The position numbers and the translations under genes are program-made. A stretch of 34,370 bases of DNA from Bacteroidota bacterium (GTDB taxonomy: Bacteria; Bacteroidota; Ignavibacteria; Ignavibacteriales; Ignavibacteriaceae). How positions within the stretch are numbered: position 1 is the first letter of the stretch; every line of letters starts with the position of its first letter. The notes beneath the pieces are model-generated. The model did not search any database. It had not been told where the DNA came from and saw only the letters and a list, made by a program, of their open reading frames with translations. Where the stretch lies: contig JAKAKL010000071.1 of the NCBI GenBank assembly GCA_021824565.1, positions 1 through 34,370 of the forward strand, in the 5' to 3' direction. This document shows positions 25,672-34,370 of the stretch, in pieces.

Positions 25672-26754
25672 ATGAAAATCCTCGACAGATATTTAATGAA
25701 GCAATTCATTCAAACAATTTTGTTCGGCATCCTTGCTTTTACGCTGATCTTCGTCGTGCTCAATATGCTTGAAAATCTCGGCAGCTTTCTCGACCAGAAC
25801 GTGCCTTGGCAAATTATTGCCGACTATTACATAGTCTTCAGCCCGGATATTATAAGACTAATGACCCCTGTAGCTGTTTTGTTCGCGGCTTTGTTTGTCG
25901 TTGGAAAATCGGCAAACTTAAGCGAGCTGACCGCAATCAAATCAAGCGGCGTTAGTCTGTTAAGATTTATGACTCCATTCTTAATCGTTACTTTTTTCAT
26001 AAGTATTTTTTCAATTTATTTTGCCGGATATGTTGTACCGCTCGCCAACAAAACTAAACAGCAGATTGAAATGAAATATTTAAACTCCGGTTACAATGAC
26101 ATTGGCGATAATATTTTTTTCCAGGATTCGCCAACAAGAATTGTTTCTATTTCTTTCTTTGACAATTCAAGAAATCAGGCAAACCGGATTAGCCTCGAAG
26201 AATTTGATAAAAATAATTTAACTGTTATGACTTCAAGAATTGATGCTGTTACGATGGTATATGATTCTGCAAGCCGCTCATGGATTCTCCACAACGTTAT
26301 TCAAAGAACATTTTCAGCAAACGGACAAAGCGCTGTATACCTTCCTATGATGAAAATAAATTACTTGAATTTTACTCCTCATGATTTGGTAACCAAACAG
26401 CAGCGCCCTGAAGATATGAACCTTTCACAGCTTAAAGATTTGATTAATTCCGAAATTAAATCCGGCAGTGATCCAACTTCCACACAAATTGAATATTATA
26501 CAAGATTTTCATTCCCCTTAGCAAGTCTTGTTGTAGTTTTATTTGGGCTGCCGATTTCTGCTAACAAACGAAGAGGTGGTTTAGCCATACAGGTCGGTGT
26601 GAACATTCTGGTAACTTTTATTTATCTAGTGTTCATGCAAATAAGCGAAGCCTTCGGAAAGAACGGCGCATTAAGTCCGATCCTAACCGCCTGGACTGCT
26701 AATTTAATTTTTCTTGCCGCCGCAATTATAAATTTGCCCCGCGTACAGCAATAG
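25672..26754 (+). CDS. LptF/LptG family LPS export permease, second copy
   Basis: The protein is 360 residues, starting immediately after the previous stop, so the two are co-translated. It begins ILDRYLMKQFIQTILFG, the standard N-terminal motif. Three helices follow, with AIKSSGVSLLRFM (about 88-100) matching the coupling segment of its partner, then a jellyroll domain and three C-terminal helices. Length is normal for LptG. The pair forms the heterodimeric channel of the LPS transporter. Which one is F and which is G cannot be told from sequence alone. Confidence 0.92.
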   Translation: MKILDRYLMKQFIQTILFGILAFTLIFVVLNMLENLGSFLDQNVPWQIIADYYIVFSPDIIRLMTPVAVLFAALFVVGKSANLSELTAIKSSGVSLLRFMTPFLIVTFFISIFSIYFAGYVVPLANKTKQQIEMKYLNSGYNDIGDNIFFQDSPTRIVSISFFDNSRNQANRISLEEFDKNNLTVMTSRIDAVTMVYDSASRSWILHNVIQRTFSANGQSAVYLPMMKINYLNFTPHDLVTKQQRPEDMNLSQLKDLINSEIKSGSDPTSTQIEYYTRFSFPLASLVVVLFGLPISANKRRGGLAIQVGVNILVTFIYLVFMQISEAFGKNGALSPILTAWTANLIFLAAAIINLPRVQQ

Positions 26755-26759
26755 CTTTT

Positions 26760-27002
26760 TTACATTTTCAAAAACTCAAGTGCTTTATATATTAAAACTG
26801 CGGGCCAAACAAGTGCTTTTAAAAATCCAAACACACCCATCCAGAATGTTGCCGCATGCTGAATGAAATAAATTGCTGCGCCGATGAAAGCCAGTCCATA
26901 AATTCCTCCTGCCATACCGCTGTCCCGCGAAGAATAGTGCTTGCATTTTGTTTCGCCGTCATTATTAACAGCTTGCTCAGATAGTTTTTTTTCATTATCC
27001 AT
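26760..27002 (-). CDS. Small membrane protein of unknown function
   Basis: The protein is 80 residues with AGGAG seven bases before the ATG. A charged N-terminal 30 residues with one Cys is followed by two hydrophobic stretches (about 31-50 and 53-75). It is convergent with the LPS permease gene, six bases from its stop. No family is recognised, though short two-helix proteins with a conserved YGLAFIGAAIYFIQ-like segment are frequent in many bacteria. Confidence 0.7.
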   Translation of the reverse strand: MDNEKKLSEQAVNNDGETKCKHYSSRDSGMAGGIYGLAFIGAAIYFIQHAATFWMGVFGFLKALVWPAVLIYKALEFLKM

Positions 27003-27062
27003 TTTCCACTCCTATTATTTTTTTAGAAAAATGAAATTATATAAAGAAATTTTTTAAGTGAA

Positions 27063-28664
27063 CTAATTTAATCTTTTGTCCGGTATTTTATAATAATTAA
27101 TCTTCATTACATCCCATCTTTCTTGTTGAACTAATAATCTGTATTCAAAGTCGTTCCAATTTTTTTTAGCCGCGGGTGTCCATCCGATTTCTGCGCTGCA
27201 AACAATTCTTGGGAATGCCATATACTCAACATCAGATAAAGTTTTGAGAGTTTCTGTCCACACCGGAGCTTCGACACCGATAATATTCTTATCGGTAATG
27301 CCTTTCACAAGCTCTGCAGGATCCCAATCGTATGAAGTTTTCACGTTTATATATCCAGCCCAATCCTGTCCAAGTTTGGTTGAAGCGTCATATTTCATAT
27401 CAAGATAAATTTTAGGCGCTGGCGACATAATTAATTTAATGCCGTCTTTAACAGCTTTCAAAGCTAATGAATCATTCACCCAGAATTGAGATATAGTTCC
27501 CGGTGTGAGATCAGCGTTGCTTATTTCTTCCCAGCCTATCATTTGTTTACCATATTTATGAACAATCTTTTCAACTTTCTCAACAAAATAATCATACTTC
27601 GGTATCGGCAGCGTTTTTGCTTCGTCGCCGCCAACATGAATATATGGACCAGGTGTAATTGCCGCTAATTCTTTAATTACATCATCAAGAAAATTATAAG
27701 TCTCAGGTGAATCAACGCATAATGAACAAAACCCAACATCATCACCTGTATATAAACTACGAGCTTTTCCATCACAGTTAAGCTCTGCATAGGAAGCAAG
27801 CGCTGCATTTGTATGACTTGGCATGTCTATTTCCGGCACTACTGTCATATACCTTGCTTTTGCATAAGCGACTATATCAGAAAAATCTTTTTGTGTATAA
27901 TAACCGCCCGCATCGCCGTCAATCGAAGTGCTGCCTCCGTATTTTGCAAGATTCGGCCAAGAGTTTATCATAATTCTCCAGCCCTGATCATCCGAAAGAT
28001 GAATATGAAAAATATTTATTTTATAATATGCGAGAAGATCAATATATTTTTCAACGTCACTCACTGAAAAAAAATGCCTTGCTACGTCAAGCATCGCGCC
28101 TCTCCACTTATAGCGCGGATGATCTATTATTATCCTTGTTGCTATTTCCCAGGGACCGGGCATTTTCGACGCGCTTTCGATAGAAACGGGAAAGAGCTGC
28201 CGTAAAGTTTGTATTCCTCTAAACAATCCTGCCGGCTTATATGCTTGAAGAGTAATCAAATCTTTTGAAATAATTAACTTGTATCCTTCATCCCCAAGGG
28301 AAGAATCAGCATTCTCGGTTGTTAATAAAATGTTTTCTAACGAAGAATCTTTAATTGCGGTTACAACGCTTAATGGATAGCCTGTGGACGCACTTAGTTT
28401 TTCTTTTAAATAATTTCCGATATTTATTATTTCATCTGTAGCTGGTTCAACATAGATTTTAGAAGTTGAGGTTAGTGTAAACGTGTTGCCGGTAGGCTTA
28501 TCATAAACAGGCAGGGGTATAACTTTGGCTTCATCAGGATTTACATTTTGAATGACGCCTGAGATCGAAGAACTTATTTTAGAAGTGCCGCATTGAACAA
28601 AAAGAAAAGCGGTAATAAATAAAATTGAAACCCGGACTGCTGCTCTAATTTTTTTTGATGTCAT
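27063..28664 (-). CDS. GH20 beta-N-acetylhexosaminidase lipoprotein
   Basis: The protein is 533 residues. A lipoprotein signal ends at FVQC (Cys25). An N-terminal alpha/beta domain (about 45-165, GH20b type) is followed by a TIM barrel beginning at YKWRGAMLDVARHFF. Catalytic D347-E348 are in HVGGDEA, and HLSDDQGWRIMINSWP is a second signature. The enzyme removes terminal GlcNAc or GalNAc from chitin, glycoprotein or peptidoglycan fragments by substrate-assisted catalysis. Lipidation places it on a membrane facing the periplasm or surface. No other carbohydrate gene lies nearby, so the substrate is open. Confidence 0.95.
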   Translation of the reverse strand: MTSKKIRAAVRVSILFITAFLFVQCGTSKISSSISGVIQNVNPDEAKVIPLPVYDKPTGNTFTLTSTSKIYVEPATDEIINIGNYLKEKLSASTGYPLSVVTAIKDSSLENILLTTENADSSLGDEGYKLIISKDLITLQAYKPAGLFRGIQTLRQLFPVSIESASKMPGPWEIATRIIIDHPRYKWRGAMLDVARHFFSVSDVEKYIDLLAYYKINIFHIHLSDDQGWRIMINSWPNLAKYGGSTSIDGDAGGYYTQKDFSDIVAYAKARYMTVVPEIDMPSHTNAALASYAELNCDGKARSLYTGDDVGFCSLCVDSPETYNFLDDVIKELAAITPGPYIHVGGDEAKTLPIPKYDYFVEKVEKIVHKYGKQMIGWEEISNADLTPGTISQFWVNDSLALKAVKDGIKLIMSPAPKIYLDMKYDASTKLGQDWAGYINVKTSYDWDPAELVKGITDKNIIGVEAPVWTETLKTLSDVEYMAFPRIVCSAEIGWTPAAKKNWNDFEYRLLVQQERWDVMKINYYKIPDKRLN

Positions 28665-28753
28665 GATGCCGCCGTTAATTTTTAAAAACTAGTCTATTAC
28701 TAATGTTTAAAATAAACAACAACAAGTTTAAACAGCAACCGGGCTTCCACTTT

Positions 28754-29923
28754 TTATCCGGCTCGCAAAGCCGAAACTATATTCATTCTCGCCGCTCTAA
28801 CTGAAGGCAAAAACCCTCCTATAAATCCCATAAAGAATGCAAATGTAAGAGAACCGATAATTATTCCCGGCGACAGTGCAAACGAAAATGCGATCTCCGA
28901 AAATGATTCAAAGTTCAAAGTTGATATTGAGAAAAGCTGAAGGAATGACGCAAAGAAAATTCCGATTAAACCGCCAATCAACGCTATGACTAATGACTCG
29001 ATAAGAAACGCAATTAGTATGCTTATTCTATTAAATCCCAACGATCTTAATGTACCTATTTCAACAGTGCGGTTTGCAACTGCCGAATACATCGTTATCA
29101 TTGCGCCTATTGTTGCGCCGAAGCTGAATATTATTGTAACAAAAAGACCCAGTACATTAATAAATGTTGACATCATTTCCGACTGCGCGCCGAAATAATC
29201 TTTTTCAATTTTACATTCATATTGCTGAAGCCTCAAGTCGGCATTAAAAGCTTTTTTAAAGTCATCATAATTTGCAGCGTTATCTAATTTAAGAGTAACG
29301 GAAGAAACAGTGCTGCCGCGGTTGAATGCGCTTAACAGCTGGAGAGCGTCGCCCCACAATTCCGAATCAAAACCGCTGCCGTCTGAAGCAAACACGCCGA
29401 CTATCTTCCAATCATCGCCTGCAATTTTAACATATCCGCCAAGCTGCGCACCGGGAAATCTTTTAGCTATCGCCTGCCCGACAATTAATTCTCTCAACCC
29501 CCAGTTGAACATTCTTCCTTGAATAATTTTTACCTGCGGTCGCAATTGGTTTATTTCCGGCGAAACTCCCCGCACAGTAATGTTGCTCATTCCGCCGCCG
29601 CTTTTTTCAAGATTTATTATTACTACCGGCTCATTAGAAATAATTAAATTTCCATCCGGAGCTTTGGCTATGTGCGGCAGCGTTCTTATTACATCTTGAA
29701 TATCCGGACCAATTATGCTCGAAATTTCGGAAGTAGCCGCTTTCCTTGTTATCATTACGTTATCAGCTGAACCTTTTGATACAAACGTTTTCTTTATTCC
29801 AGAAGACATAATCAGCACTGAGGTAAAAACGAATACCACAAGCGCAACACCAACAATCGTAATTGAAGTCGTAAGTTTTCTTGTCTTAAAATTTCTTAAA
29901 ATATACTTAAACGGAATTTTCAT
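28754..29923 (-). CDS. ABC transporter permease, MacB/FtsX type, copy 2
   Basis: The protein is 389 residues: one N-terminal helix (about 20-40), a large periplasmic domain (about 45-255), then three C-terminal helices, with the FtsX segment EIGTLRSLGFNRISIL near the membrane. It follows the first permease by 40 bases. MacB-type proteins couple ATP hydrolysis to periplasmic movement rather than conventional transport. Here they are separate from the ATPase. It is probably the heterodimeric partner of the upstream permease. Confidence 0.93.
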   Translation of the reverse strand: MKIPFKYILRNFKTRKLTTSITIVGVALVVFVFTSVLIMSSGIKKTFVSKGSADNVMITRKAATSEISSIIGPDIQDVIRTLPHIAKAPDGNLIISNEPVVIINLEKSGGGMSNITVRGVSPEINQLRPQVKIIQGRMFNWGLRELIVGQAIAKRFPGAQLGGYVKIAGDDWKIVGVFASDGSGFDSELWGDALQLLSAFNRGSTVSSVTLKLDNAANYDDFKKAFNADLRLQQYECKIEKDYFGAQSEMMSTFINVLGLFVTIIFSFGATIGAMITMYSAVANRTVEIGTLRSLGFNRISILIAFLIESLVIALIGGLIGIFFASFLQLFSISTLNFESFSEIAFSFALSPGIIIGSLTFAFFMGFIGGFLPSVRAARMNIVSALRAG

Positions 29924-29963
29924 TTATAAATCCTTAAAGAAAATATTATTTAATTAAATTTTT

Positions 29964-31124
29964 TTAACCTACAAACCTGATCCCGTCTACAATTTTAGTT
30001 GTTAACGCTCTTTGTATCGGGAACAATGCCGCGGCAATTCCGACAAGCAAAGCGGCGCTGCTTCCAAGAATGATTGTAATCGGCTCGACTTCAAATACCG
30101 GGAACATTCCTTTGGGAACAAAAAGTGCAAAGCCGTTTACAAGCGGAACAGTAAACAATAATCCTATCGCTCCTCCTATTGCAGAAATGAAAAGCGACTC
30201 TCCTAAAATTATTCCGGCGATATGCTTTCCTGAAAAACCAATTGTCTTTAACACCGCGTATTCACGCGTTCTTTCGCGAGCCGACATGATCATTGTATTT
30301 CCAAGTACCAGCATTATAATTCCAATTATAACAAACGAAATAAAATTCATTGAGGAAATTATTGCGCCGGATGATTGAATAAATCCCTGCTGGAATGCCG
30401 CTTCGGTTTCCGTCTTTGTTTCAGCCGGAGAATTCTTAAACAATGCGTCTATCTGATCCGATATGCTTGCAGACTGCGCCGCATTATTAATTAAAACTAC
30501 ATACCAGCCTACGTCTCCCGCTCTGCCTGGCATTTCCTGCTTCATCCGCTCGTCAATATAATCCCAATGAAACAGCATCTGCATTGCGTCTGTGGATTTA
30601 AATTTCGGCTGATAAATTCCGCGCACTACAAATTCCCATCTGCCGGGATAAATGTCGCCGTCCAATGTCATCACGTCGCCGATTTTCAAATTATATTTCT
30701 TTGCTATTTCAGAGCCGATGATACACGAATTCCGTTCCTTCTTAAAAGTATCAAGCTGATCTTTCGGGACAAGGTATTCTTTATAAACATCAAAATAAGT
30801 ATCGGCGTCAACGCCAAGCCTTGCAAAGAAATTATTCTTGTCTAGGTAAACTCCTCCAAACCAATTAGCGAAAGTTACTTCTTTAACTCCGGGCACCTGC
30901 TGAATTTTTTCGCGGTACGAATACGGCAGAGGAAAAATAAATGAAACAGATTGTCTTACAATCAATCTGTCTGCTGAAGAAGCTTTCACGCCAGAGTACC
31001 ATGCAGTAACAACCGTACGCAGCATACCGAAAGCGACAACCGCAATTGAAATCCCGAATATCGTCAAGAACGTCCGCAGCTTGTGCCGCATTGTATTCTT
31101 AAAAATTAATTTTAAGATTTTCAT
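29964..31124 (-). CDS. ABC transporter permease, MacB/FtsX type, copy 1
   Basis: The protein is 386 residues. The N-terminal KNTMRHKLRTFLTIFGISIAV is a typical FtsX/MacB start. A periplasmic MacB-core domain (about 45-255) is followed by three helices with EYAVLKTIGFSGKHI (about 288-302), the coupling segment. The ATG overlaps the TGA of the ATPase gene (ATGA, 31121-31124). Together with the second permease it forms the membrane part of the exporter. Confidence 0.93.
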   Translation of the reverse strand: MKILKLIFKNTMRHKLRTFLTIFGISIAVVAFGMLRTVVTAWYSGVKASSADRLIVRQSVSFIFPLPYSYREKIQQVPGVKEVTFANWFGGVYLDKNNFFARLGVDADTYFDVYKEYLVPKDQLDTFKKERNSCIIGSEIAKKYNLKIGDVMTLDGDIYPGRWEFVVRGIYQPKFKSTDAMQMLFHWDYIDERMKQEMPGRAGDVGWYVVLINNAAQSASISDQIDALFKNSPAETKTETEAAFQQGFIQSSGAIISSMNFISFVIIGIIMLVLGNTMIMSARERTREYAVLKTIGFSGKHIAGIILGESLFISAIGGAIGLLFTVPLVNGFALFVPKGMFPVFEVEPITIILGSSAALLVGIAAALFPIQRALTTKIVDGIRFVG

Positions 31125-31804
31125 ACTGCCTCCTGGATTAAGTCTCCTTTTTCGAGATGACGGATAATATGTGCTTTTGAAGCCGCATGAGGATCATGCG
31201 TAACCATTACAATTGTCTTATTAAATTCTTTATTAAGCCGTTCCATCAAAGTTAGAATTTCTTCGGCTGAGTTTTTATCAAGATCGCCTGTCGGTTCGTC
31301 CGCGACAAGGATTAAAGGATCGGTAACGATAGCCCTCGCAATTGCGACTCTCTGCTCCTGTCCGCCGGAAAGCTGCTTTGGATAATGTTCCATCCTGTCG
31401 CTTAATCCGACAATATTCAGCGCGGTTTCAACGTGCTTTCTTCTTTCAGCTTTTGAAAGTTTTGTCAGAAGGATTGGCAGCTCAACATTTTCATAAGCCG
31501 TAAGCACAGGTATTAAATTGTAAAATTGGAAAACGAACCCGATATTATTTGCTCGCCACTTTGCCAGCGCCGATTCGCTCAGCTTTGCTACATCGGTACC
31601 GTTTATAATCATTTCACCTTTGCTCGGCTTATCAATACCGGAAATTAAGTTAAGCAGAGTTGTTTTGCCCGAGCCCGAAGGTCCCATCAACGCAAGAAAC
31701 TCGCCTTCATTCACATTCAAAGAAATATTATGAAGCACTGAAGTTTCAATACTGTCGCGCCAGTATGATTTAGAAACATTTTTTACCTGAATTATTCCTG
31801 ACAT
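31121..31804 (-). CDS. ABC transporter ATPase, MacB/LolD type
   Basis: The protein is 227 residues, with all motifs intact: Walker A GPSGSGKT (41-48), Q-loop in [21 protein letters not shown], signature LSGGQ (145-149), Walker B ILVADE (165-170), D-loop and switch His203. The sequence type is that of LolD/MacB/FtsE. It powers the two permeases encoded after it and cooperates with the adaptor encoded before it, as a type VII ABC system exporting lipids, peptides or drugs, or shuttling lipoproteins. The presence of an adaptor favours export. Confidence 0.95.
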   Translation of the reverse strand: MSGIIQVKNVSKSYWRDSIETSVLHNISLNVNEGEFLALMGPSGSGKTTLLNLISGIDKPSKGEMIINGTDVAKLSESALAKWRANNIGFVFQFYNLIPVLTAYENVELPILLTKLSKAERRKHVETALNIVGLSDRMEHYPKQLSGGQEQRVAIARAIVTDPLILVADEPTGDLDKNSAEEILTLMERLNKEFNKTIVMVTHDPHAASKAHIIRHLEKGDLIQEAV

Positions 31805-31831
31805 ATATTCTCCGAGATTTATAAATTTTTT

Positions 31832-33019
31832 TTATTGTACTTTAACTTTTGTGCCGTCTTTGATCTTATCAGTTAAGTTGTCTATCACTTTATCTCCGTT
31901 TGAAATTCCGGTTTTGATTTCAACATAATTGCCAAGCTGCTGTCCGGTTGTTATAGGTATTTCAACAGCTTTATCATCTTTCACAACATAAACAACCTGC
32001 TTACTGCCGCGGTTAACAATTGCTGTTTGAGGCACAACCAGAACTGGCTTTTCATTAGCAAGCTTCTTTTCGGCATTTGTTAAGAATATTACTTTCGCGC
32101 TCATCTCCGGTAAAACGCGGCTGTCATATTTTTTAAATGCGACCTTAACAAGAACAGTCGCTTTTGTTCTGTCCGCGGTAGGAACAATTTTGGCAACATA
32201 GCCGGGATAGCTGTAATCGGAATACGCATCGAGTATTATACTGCAATTCTGGTCCGGCGTAATTTTTTCAATATTAGATTCCGAAACATCGGCTTCCACT
32301 TGAAGCGAGCTCATATCAGCAATGGTTACAACTGCGCCTTTTGTATTTATGCTTGCGCCGAACGGAGCTACGATCTCTCCCACATCTGCATCCTTTGTTA
32401 AAACAGTTCCATCGAAAGGCGCGCGGATAATTGTATTCTCAAGAGCAACTTCAGCAGCGTCCACATTAGCTTTAGCAACATCAATTGATGCAAGCACTTC
32501 TTTATACTTTGCGTCAGCGGCGTCAAGATCGGACTGCGAAGCCGAACCGGTTTTAAATAAAGCTTTCTCGCGTTCATAAGTGTTTTTAGCGTCTGTTAGT
32601 CCTGCTTCATTCAGCTCAAGATTAGCTTTAGCACCTTCAAGCTGGGCTTTCACATCTGTATCTTCAAGCTTCGCAATTATCTCATTCTTCTTTACCTTGT
32701 CGCCTTCAACAACTCCGAGATAAACCAATCTGCCCGTACCTTTTGAAGCCACCGCGGCTTTTCTTTGAGCGACTACATATCCGCTCGCGATCAGCGAAGC
32801 GCTTGCCTGCGAGGGCGATTGAAGAACTGCCTCAGTTAATTTTACATCTACAGCCGACGTAAAAATTGAGTTGAAAATTAAATAGCCGCCAAGAATAATT
32901 ACTATTACTAAAAACACAATTCCAAGTGTCTTGTATAATTTTATATTTGAGCCTGACTCGCTGTTTCTTTGTGACCGTTCGATTTTTAATGATGAGAGAT
33001 CCGTATTTTTTGTTTCCAT
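31832..33019 (-). CDS. Efflux adaptor subunit, MacA/RND membrane-fusion protein type
   Basis: From ATG 33019 the protein is 395 residues; the frame runs 50 codons further upstream but that part looks like non-coding sequence. One membrane helix (about 30-50) is followed by a split barrel-sandwich (lipoyl) domain (GTGRLVYLGVVEGDKV ... IIRAPFDGTVLTKDADVGEI), a helical hairpin of about 85 residues (GAKANLELNEAGL ... VDAAEVALENT) and beta-barrel and proximal domains. This is the HlyD/MacA architecture. It would bridge the inner-membrane MacB-like complex to an outer-membrane TolC-type channel, which is not in this window. Confidence 0.92.
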   Translation of the reverse strand: METKNTDLSSLKIERSQRNSESGSNIKLYKTLGIVFLVIVIILGGYLIFNSIFTSAVDVKLTEAVLQSPSQASASLIASGYVVAQRKAAVASKGTGRLVYLGVVEGDKVKKNEIIAKLEDTDVKAQLEGAKANLELNEAGLTDAKNTYEREKALFKTGSASQSDLDAADAKYKEVLASIDVAKANVDAAEVALENTIIRAPFDGTVLTKDADVGEIVAPFGASINTKGAVVTIADMSSLQVEADVSESNIEKITPDQNCSIILDAYSDYSYPGYVAKIVPTADRTKATVLVKVAFKKYDSRVLPEMSAKVIFLTNAEKKLANEKPVLVVPQTAIVNRGSKQVVYVVKDDKAVEIPITTGQQLGNYVEIKTGISNGDKVIDNLTDKIKDGTKVKVQ

Positions 33020-33372
33020 AAGATAGAATTTAGATTTGGTAAAAATGTCCTGCCCAAAATAACAAATCGGCAAAACATTATCACTAATTATTTCAGCGGT
33101 AAACTTAAATTCTTTATGCGCACGATTGAACAATAAATCGGCGAGTAGAAGGAATTTGCCGGTAAGCAAAACAAAATGAAAATCATTTGACTTTTGCTGC
33201 TTATCCTTTCGAACGGGAAAATTTCCTTCTCAAATTCTTGCTATAAAGAATAATAAGTATATAAACCTCTCTAAAGTCAAATTTTAAGTCTATCTATTAG
33301 GTATAATTATTGCCGTTTAAATAGTCTAAGAAAAATCAGTTTTTATAATTATCAGTCGGAGGGTACTGCATT

Positions 33373-34370
33373 ATGAAAAAATTTATTATGATTTTGATGC
33401 TAACATGGGGGCTTCAAGTTTTTATTTTTGCTAACCCGATTGATAATACTCCTATCACTATCTTTTCAGAACTTGTCTTCAACAATAATAACTGGACGAT
33501 GGAAATTTATTTTCCATTCGGATATTATCATCCAATAATAGATAGTATATTATTTATAACTTCCAAAGATACTGCGAAATTAAAAATCGCCTATCAGGAC
33601 GGAACACTGATAGGATTAGTTACCTCGGATAGTCTTACGGTGCCTTTATCATTAAATAGACTCGGGGATAAGATTGTTATAAATACATATTCAAATTATT
33701 ACGGAAGAATAGGAATTAGACAAGACTCGATAATATATGGTAATGTTTGGGGTGCGACTGTCGACGCACCATTAAACGGATATTCGATATTTAGATTTTA
33801 TACCGGGTTGGCCTCAAACGGCTATTGGAATATTGATTTTCTTACACAGAATCCAACGCTTGGAAAGGTGAATAGTCTTATCGGACAAACTGGGACATTA
33901 ACAGGCTATATTTACGACATAAACAATAGACTTATTACAAACTGCTATTACCCAGCGGCAGGTCAGGGAATACTTCTGTTAAGGTATCTTATTACGATTA
34001 ATAAAGATGGCACCTATTCTACACCAATTTTTCCAATAAATGATATGTTAACTGCTATTAAAGTAAGAATTGTTGATTTCACATACTTTGCCGCAAGTCT
34101 GCCTATTGAACCGATAATTTTGTTAAATATTCATCCAGACACTACGGTAGTTCGGGATATTCATTTAACAAATAGTTGCTCTTGCTGTGATATACTTGAT
34201 GCTCTCAACTATTCAGGCTCTCTTCCAAACAATGACCTTATCTTAATAAACTATCCAAATCCCTTTAACCTTACAACAAACCTTTATATAAAATTGCCGG
34301 ATAAGTTTAAGAACAAAACCGGGAGCATTACTATTTACAATGTAACCGGACAATTAATCAGAAGGTTTGA
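33373..34370 (+). CDS. Secreted T9SS cargo protein, 3' end outside window
   Basis: ATG 33373 is preceded by GGAGG. The frame stays open for 332 codons to the window end. A signal peptide (MKKFIMILMLTWGLQVFIFA) is followed by a beta-rich domain of unknown type. A cysteine cluster NSCSCCD (around residues 267-273) comes next, and the start of a T9SS sorting domain follows (NYPNPFNLTTNLYIKLP, then the VTGQ segment). The signal peptide and sorting domain show export to the surface; the function of the middle domain is not recognised. It is transcribed divergently from the ABC exporter operon. Confidence 0.88.
   Translation, partial: MKKFIMILMLTWGLQVFIFANPIDNTPITIFSELVFNNNNWTMEIYFPFGYYHPIIDSILFITSKDTAKLKIAYQDGTLIGLVTSDSLTVPLSLNRLGDKIVINTYSNYYGRIGIRQDSIIYGNVWGATVDAPLNGYSIFRFYTGLASNGYWNIDFLTQNPTLGKVNSLIGQTGTLTGYIYDINNRLITNCYYPAAGQGILLLRYLITINKDGTYSTPIFPINDMLTAIKVRIVDFTYFAASLPIEPIILLNIHPDTTVVRDIHLTNSCSCCDILDALNYSGSLPNNDLILINYPNPFNLTTNLYIKLPDKFKNKTGSITIYNVTGQLIRRF

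Overview
The window looks like chromosomal DNA from an Ignavibacteria-type member of the Bacteroidota/Chlorobi (FCB) group. The evidence is AT-rich DNA, secreted proteins ending in type IX secretion (T9SS) sorting domains with the NYPNPFNPSTT signature, a Bacteroidota-like tmRNA tag (GESNYALAA), and split LptF/LptG-type permease genes. The species assignment is inference; I had no database.

Layout. 1-5000 (+): a T9SS cargo zone. It holds the tail of one cargo gene, a beta-propeller cargo gene broken by an in-frame TGA, two secreted HExxH-type proteins, and an orphan fragment of a sorting domain. 5000-5735: no convincing gene; it holds a 21-bp (heptapeptide-period) degenerate tandem repeat. 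5736-6779 (-): a PHP-domain phosphoesterase.

6922-16292 (-): the most striking part. A compact cluster runs, in transcription order, from a diheme cytochrome b-like membrane protein, to a membrane-anchored Fe-S/flavin pyridine-nucleotide oxidoreductase, a 20-haem c-type cytochrome, a cytochrome with 30 CxxCH motifs plus one CxxxCH, an outer-membrane beta-barrel protein, and two paralogous membrane-anchored TPR proteins. Several of these genes overlap or nearly touch. The natural reading is a trans-envelope electron conduit with its own helper proteins: quinone/NAD(P)H pool, inner membrane, about 50 periplasmic or extracellular haems, outer membrane. The larger cytochrome carries a very recent in-frame 438-bp (146-residue, six-haem) tandem amplification.

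16386-24037 (-): mostly housekeeping genes: an ABM-like small protein, DapF, a phosphate transporter with its PhoU-like partner, tmRNA, a PduO-type cobalamin adenosyltransferase, a YgfZ-like folate-binding protein, a lipoprotein and an M20 dipeptidase. 24292-26754 (+): two LptF/LptG-family permeases. 26760-28664 (-): a small membrane protein and a GH20 hexosaminidase lipoprotein. 28754-33019 (-): a MacAB-like ABC export system split into adaptor, ATPase and two permeases. 33373-34370 (+): a new secreted T9SS cargo gene that runs off the window.
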